In this document: positions 59,637-64,000 of the stretch, piece after piece
Layout: every line of letters starts with the position of its first letter
Position numbering within the stretch: the first letter of the stretch is position 1
Assembly (NCBI RefSeq): GCF_000142905.1
Contig: NW_013657620.1
Span: 24,207 to 88,206, forward strand
Source of the DNA: Thecamonas trahens ATCC 50062
Taxonomy: Eukaryota > Apusozoa > Apusomonadida > Apusomonadidae
Direction of reading: 5' to 3'
Length of the DNA stretch: 64,000 nt
The notes under the pieces: generated by a model
Told to the model about the DNA's origin: nothing
Database searches by the model: none
The model's input: only the letters and a program-made list of their open reading frames with translations
Made by a program: the position numbers and the translations under genes

Positions 59637-61642
59637 ACTTGCTCTTGACTTGACTTGGCGAGGTGCGGGAGTTGTGGTGGTGAGTGGAGTGGCGTCGGAC
59701 CGTATCTTTTTTTGCAAAGCGCGAGCGAAAAAAAACTCGCATGGCGGCTGCCGGATAGCTATGGGACACGACCGTTGCTGCTCGAGCCAGGCAGCCAGGC
59801 AATGGCCAGAGGTCAGAGATACTGTGTTTGAGTGTTGGAAGGTGAAGGGGTATGTGTGCTTGTTCTCTATGGCGGTATCTAGAGAGGGGAATGAAGCCCG
59901 AATATGTGGATAGATTTGGTTGCTCGCCGGCTTGACGCCGGAAGCTGCTTACGGAGGGAGTGGTCACTCGCAGCGTGCATGTCTGAGCGGAAAGATCCTG
60001 GCATACTTAATGTATGTACTGCGCTGCTGCTCCGGTGGGGTGGGTGTGTGGGTGGGATCACATGCTGTGGACCTGGTTGTGCGGGCTGTAGGCATGCCGA
60101 CGGCAAGGGCGTCGTCTGCTTGAAAAATGTGCAACTAGCGAGTCTGCTTCGGCGCCTTAGCCATGCCATTGCACGCGATAGAGGGCTTGTTCCGAGCGAG
60201 AATCAGGTGGCATGCCTGAGTCTGCCTTGAGGCTTGCATGAGTGAGTCCTGGTGGTGTCTTGCTGACGCAGCTTGGGCGGCGCCGGCCTTTCCTGCGGCA
60301 CCAAAGCAAGCCACAAGGATACAGTCAGTACCGCGGCCAGTCCCCCTCCCCTCCCCCCTACCCAACGGAATACCATCTCCAAACCTCAGCCAAGGCGGAG
60401 GCGAGGGTGCGTGGAGTGGGTGAGGACAGGGTCGCGCTGATGAGCACGCGTCTGGGCGGAGTTGAGCTGTGGCGCAAGGGCGGGGTCAAGGCCGGGTCGG
60501 GAGGAGTCGTCACACCGGGGCCACGTGAAGAGCCCCGCTAGCAACGTTCCTTGCCACGGTGGCAGACAAAAGGAGGCACGTGAGCGGCTGTGCACCCGTC
60601 ACCGGACGGCGTGTTCACCGCGAGGAGGAGGAGGTCAGTAAGTTGACCACGCCGTGTTGACTGGGAAGGTGACGCCGAAACGCGCTTGCTGCAAGCCGGC
60701 TCGTGACTCCACAAGCTTCGGGGCCCCCGGGCGGGCACAGCGTGGGCAGGCACGCAGCAACGAGAGTTTTCGCCACATAGCGATCAGCAACACGCTGCAA
60801 GCATGTCATGGGCAAGCATGTCATGGGCAATCAAAGGTGCCAAGATGGACGACATGGGAATGTGGTGTTACCATAGAAGGTTCGTCGTGAGCTTGTTGCC
60901 TCGTTGTGTGAGAGCCAATTGACTTTCATAAAAACAGAGCCACGCGGTCAACTCGAGAAACAACGCAGCACGGCCACCCACACCGCCACATAGCGACACA
61001 CCACACACCCATCTCAAACCGACGAGGTAAGTAAGCTATCCCCCCCAAAATAAGCAAGCTACAATCACATATACTTAGCAATATGTTCTCCAATTTTGAT
61101 GGATTCATCTCATCTTATGCGACTTGCAGCCGTGGCCACTTGCCATCCTTCAGGAAGGTCACGAACCTCCCCCCCCCCATCCCCTTCTTCGGTTATTCTA
61201 CGTGCTTTGATTTTTGTTGTTGCGTGGTCAAAATCGTATTCATTTTGACGTGTGTGCATCGACGTCGACCACGTGGCGTGGCATGGCCGGTCAGCGGGCG
61301 AACGGCATCTGTCACCATCTCGTGGCCCTTGCAAGGATGGGTGTGGTGGTGGCTGGAAATGGATGATTTGCTGGCGTGTCCCTCACTTACCTTTGCAATT
61401 ATGGCGGGCGTGCTTTCCTCGTCTTCCCTACTCTTGGCGACGATAATTGGCGTCATGGTGACTCAACGTTACGTCTCGGTGATTACCCTCACATGAACAT
61501 CTTTGATGGATATCGCTCATTGGCACGGCTGCTTTGCCTGCGACTGGCGATGCCCTTGACGTTGCATCGGATCGCGTTGTCTTTCTATGGTGCGTGTGTG
61601 GCTGCTGGACGACGACAGTCTCACTGAACCACACCTTTGACC
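59637..61642. other. Two-kilobase region without a convincing gene
   Basis: ORFs here are short and of odd composition on both strands. Features seen: a T-run/A-run pair (59704-59740), a poly-C tract (60344-60360) and another (61170-61182) on the IDO sense strand, and a direct repeat of GCATGTCATGGGCAA (60802-60831). It may hold the IDO promoter, an untranslated exon or a non-coding RNA, but none can be shown. Confidence 0.4.
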
Positions 61643-63702
61643 ATGGCTGCTGACATGAAGACGCGCCCGACCGAGGCCTTTGCGTTTGGCCACGAGGGGC
61701 CTGTCAACATCAGATGGAACAAACTGGCGTCGACGTATGTGTCGGACGATCCGCGAGCCAAGGCGTCGTCACTGTTTGAACTGCGGGCGACGAACGGATA
61801 CATGCCGACACATCATCCGCTGACCACGCTGCCTGAGCCGTTTGGCCCGCTCGACTCGCTGCTGCGGCGGATGCCGGCGAAGCTGCGTGCCGAGAACCCG
61901 CGGCCGGGCCAGGAACTAGTGTCGGAGGACAAGGGCCTGTTGTTTGTGGGCGATCGGGTGGAGCCGCCTGCAGGTTCTGCGGCAGCGGCGGAATTGAAGC
62001 AGATCTGCTCGGAAGAGCGGTCACTGATCAAGGAGCTTGAGGCGGCGACCGAGACCGAGACCGCCGAGGCGCTGTCTGCGGCGCTGCTCGAGGTGCAGGA
62101 GAAGAAGCGGAGCGTGTACCATGGGCTCATTCCCGACGTTGCCGCGCGATTCGAGGCGCTCTACCGCGGCGACCGAGTCGATGCTCAGCTCCCGCTCTAC
62201 GGCGAGGTTGCAGCGCTGCCGAACTTGGTGCAGGCTGCACGTGATGTGGTGGCGCACGCCGAGCGTGGGCAGTCGCCGCTCATCATGGCGCTCTTCCGCG
62301 ACTACTCGTTCCTGCTCTCGGCGTACATCTTTGAGCCGGCGCACTGGTACTACCAGTTCCACTATCGCATTCCCAGCATCCGTGGGCAGAAGACTGAGAA
62401 CGCGTACGGGTTTGCGCGGTCGGTCGTCCCGCCGCAGATCGCGCAGCCGCTCAAGGTCATTGCCGACGCCATCGGGCTCAAGCCGTTTGTCGAGTACTCG
62501 TGCGGATGGGGCCTCAACAACTGGCGCTTTGTCCAGGACACACTCGAGACCACGGCAGTCCCGCACTTTGTTTTTCCGACGGTTCGCTCAACTATGCGGC
62601 GCTGACCGAGGCCGGCATGTTTGAGTACGACAACCTCGACATTGTGCGGCCGAACACCGGGACCGAGGACGAGCGTGGCTTTGCCGTCGTCCACGTCCAG
62701 CTCGAGGCTTACACCTCGCAGCTCATTGCCGCCGCGCGGGTCATTATCGAGAGTGCGGAGCAGCTGACGATCGGCGCGGACGGCGCGGCGAGCGAGAGCT
62801 CGCTGCACGCTCTCCGGTCGGCGCTGCACATGCACGCCGAGGGCATGAAGCGCATTTGCGAGATCCAGCACACCATGTGGAAGCGCTCCAAGCCAGCAGC
62901 GTACCTTGACCTGCGGACGTTCATCTACGGCGTGGAGGGCAACTGCGGGCCAAACAAGATGTTCCCGGCCGAGGGACTTGCGTACGAGTTTGAGGAGGGC
63001 CGGCAGTTCCTCAAGCCGCGCGGCGAGTCGGGCGCCAACTCGTCGATCATTCCGGGCGCCGACACGCTCTTTGGCGTTGTCTTTATGTACCCGGAGAACA
63101 ACCTGACCAAGTACCTCTCGGAGCTGCGCTCGTACCGGCCGCTGCTGCAGCGCGATTATCTGCGGCTGCTGGGCGATGCCGTCGTCCGCCACAACATTGT
63201 CGAGTGCCAAGCGTCGACGGATGCCGACGGTCGCGACACCTCGGTGGTCGGCGGCGTGCTCGCCCGCGATCCAGTCGCCAAGTTCCTCTGGCTTCTCAAC
63301 GTCTCGCTCATCCGCCGCTTCCGCATGGAGCACTGGCGCCACACCAAGGCCTTTATCATCAAGCACACTCGCAACCCGGTGGCGACCGGCGGCACTCCGA
63401 TCACCCAGTGGCTGCCCAACCAGCTCGGCGCTGTCCTCCGTCTCATGCAGGCCATTACCGCCTCGTTCACTGAGGACGACATCGATGTCATCAACGAGCA
63501 CTTTGCGCCCGAGCTCACCCAGCTCCGCACCTACTTTGAGTCCCGCCCGGCTCTTCCGCAATCGGTGCTCGACGCCATCGACTCGGCCGACTCGGCCTAC
63601 GACATGCTCTCCGCCGCCTTTGACGGCACTGTCGCCTTTTGTCTCCAGGAGCTCCAGCAAGATGCCGCTGAGCTCAAGGGCCTCTTTACCGACCAGGAGT
63701 AA
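61643..63702 (+). CDS. IDO: Indoleamine 2,3-dioxygenase family protein (one apparent 1-base deletion)
   Basis: About 686 residues after one missing T in TTTTT 62571-62575, which joins TTAVPHFVF to SDGSLNYAALTE. IDO is a heme dioxygenase that opens the indole ring of tryptophan, the first step of the kynurenine pathway. Family blocks are NGYMPTHHPLTTLPEPFG near the start (the conserved GFLP region), AYLDLRTFIYGVEGN, RGESGANSSIIPGADTLFGVVF (the SGxQSS-like block), and RMEHWRHTKAFI, where the first His is the proximal heme ligand (about His564), followed by ATGGTPITQWLPNQL. It is longer than metazoan IDO (about 400) because of extra helices in the N-terminal half. Substrate could be another indole. 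Confidence 0.85.
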
Positions 63703-63726
63703 ACGACCGCCGCATTGAATGGCCAA

Positions 63727-63751
63727 CGGTGAGCTCACAGGGAGCTCACCG
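63727..63751. other. Perfect 10-bp hairpin after the IDO gene
   Basis: CGGTGAGCTC (63727-63736) and its inverse complement GAGCTCACCG (63742-63751), with loop ACAGG. It lies 25 bp after the IDO stop. It could be a 3' UTR hairpin or a chance palindrome. Confidence 0.6.
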
Positions 63752-63855
63752 CGAGCCGCCATCGATGGCAGCCGCACAGCACCGAGACGGCACATGCTCG
63801 GCGCCAACAGATCCTAAAAGAGTGCGGGGTACTTTATCAAGGGTGGGAGGCAAAG

Positions 63856-64000
63856 ATGTCCGGGACAATCGACGAGAGAAAGTGTCGCAGCGACGGCGGG
63901 GTGTCCAGAGGGAGGGCGAGGCTGGCGCGCTCGGCCGCGGACGAAGCGGCAGGCGCAGCAGACGATGCAGACGATCCTGATGGCAGCGGCATGGGCGGCG
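63856..64000 (+). CDS. Partial reading frame at the right edge
   Basis: From ATG at 63856, 48 codons are open to the window end, reading MSGTIDERKCRSDGG then Ala/Arg-rich and acidic DDADDPDGSG. Composition is ordinary for a low-complexity N-terminus in this genome. No family can be named, and it might be chance. Confidence 0.35.
   Translation, partial: MSGTIDERKCRSDGGVSRGRARLARSAADEAAGAADDADDPDGSGMGG

Noticed and set aside
61083-61496. 137-residue plus ORF upstream of IDO
   Set aside because: Crosses a poly-C tract, has odd composition and no family motif.
62362-63807. 481-residue minus ORF opposite IDO
   Set aside because: Antisense shadow; no motif, and the plus strand carries IDO blocks.
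1-64000. CRISPR, prophage, insertion sequences or bacterial operons
   Set aside because: No spaced repeats, transposase or integrase motifs; genes have introns and eukaryotic domains.

Overview
This is nuclear DNA from a GC-rich, gene-dense protist. Several genes contain short GT-AG introns. The proteins include typical eukaryotic ones: FANCD2, the WASH-complex subunit WASHC3, the ER lectin OS-9, an indoleamine 2,3-dioxygenase, an SKA3-like kinetochore protein, and PX, BAH, CUB, sushi and filamin domains. This mix, with very large metazoan-like surface proteins, suggests an apusomonad such as Thecamonas trahens. That name comes from memory and is an inference; nothing in the window proves it. 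Many genes are interrupted by a single apparent one-base deletion, mostly in a homopolymer. I therefore report each as one gene with a probable base-calling error.

Layout. 1-8.1 kb: a PX-domain protein, then a ~2280-residue single-pass surface protein of unknown function. 8.6-25.3 kb: three paralogous giant receptors (8612-14413 +, 15885-20254 -, 20850-25294 +). Each has a signal peptide, an integrin-like FG-GAP/VCBS propeller, a Pmp-type beta-helix, a cysteine-rich stalk and a polytopic membrane domain with a cytosolic tail. The second and third are head-to-head. 25.5-30.5 kb: MMAB cobalamin adenosyltransferase, a small coiled-coil protein, a small tail-anchored protein, a MaoC-type hydratase, and a dysbindin-like/UVR-repeat protein. 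31.5-41.8 kb: WASHC3, FANCD2, OS-9, a four-span membrane protein and a BAH-domain protein. 42-48.3 kb: a fourth giant receptor with the same membrane domain but a different ectodomain (hemopexin, CUB, 14 sushi modules, filamin-like repeats). 49-59.6 kb: a hypothetical protein, a PSI-like single-pass protein, an SKA3-like protein, a tiny membrane protein, an SLC35F-type transporter and an NHL-repeat surface protein. 59.6-61.6 kb: no convincing gene. 61.6-63.7 kb: an indoleamine dioxygenase. A partial reading frame leaves the right edge.

The strongest theme is cell-surface recognition. Six of the genes encode large secretory-pathway ectodomains, and four of these share one polytopic C-terminal module, which behaves like a receptor chassis carrying interchangeable sensors. 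The other genes are housekeeping: endosomal trafficking (WASHC3, dysbindin-like, PX), DNA repair (FANCD2), ER quality control (OS-9), mitosis (SKA3-like) and metabolism (MMAB, MaoC, IDO).

Two N-filled gaps (15390-15622 and 30856-31351) both lie beside poly-C tracts. Poly-C or pyrimidine tracts on the sense strand precede many genes and some splice acceptors.
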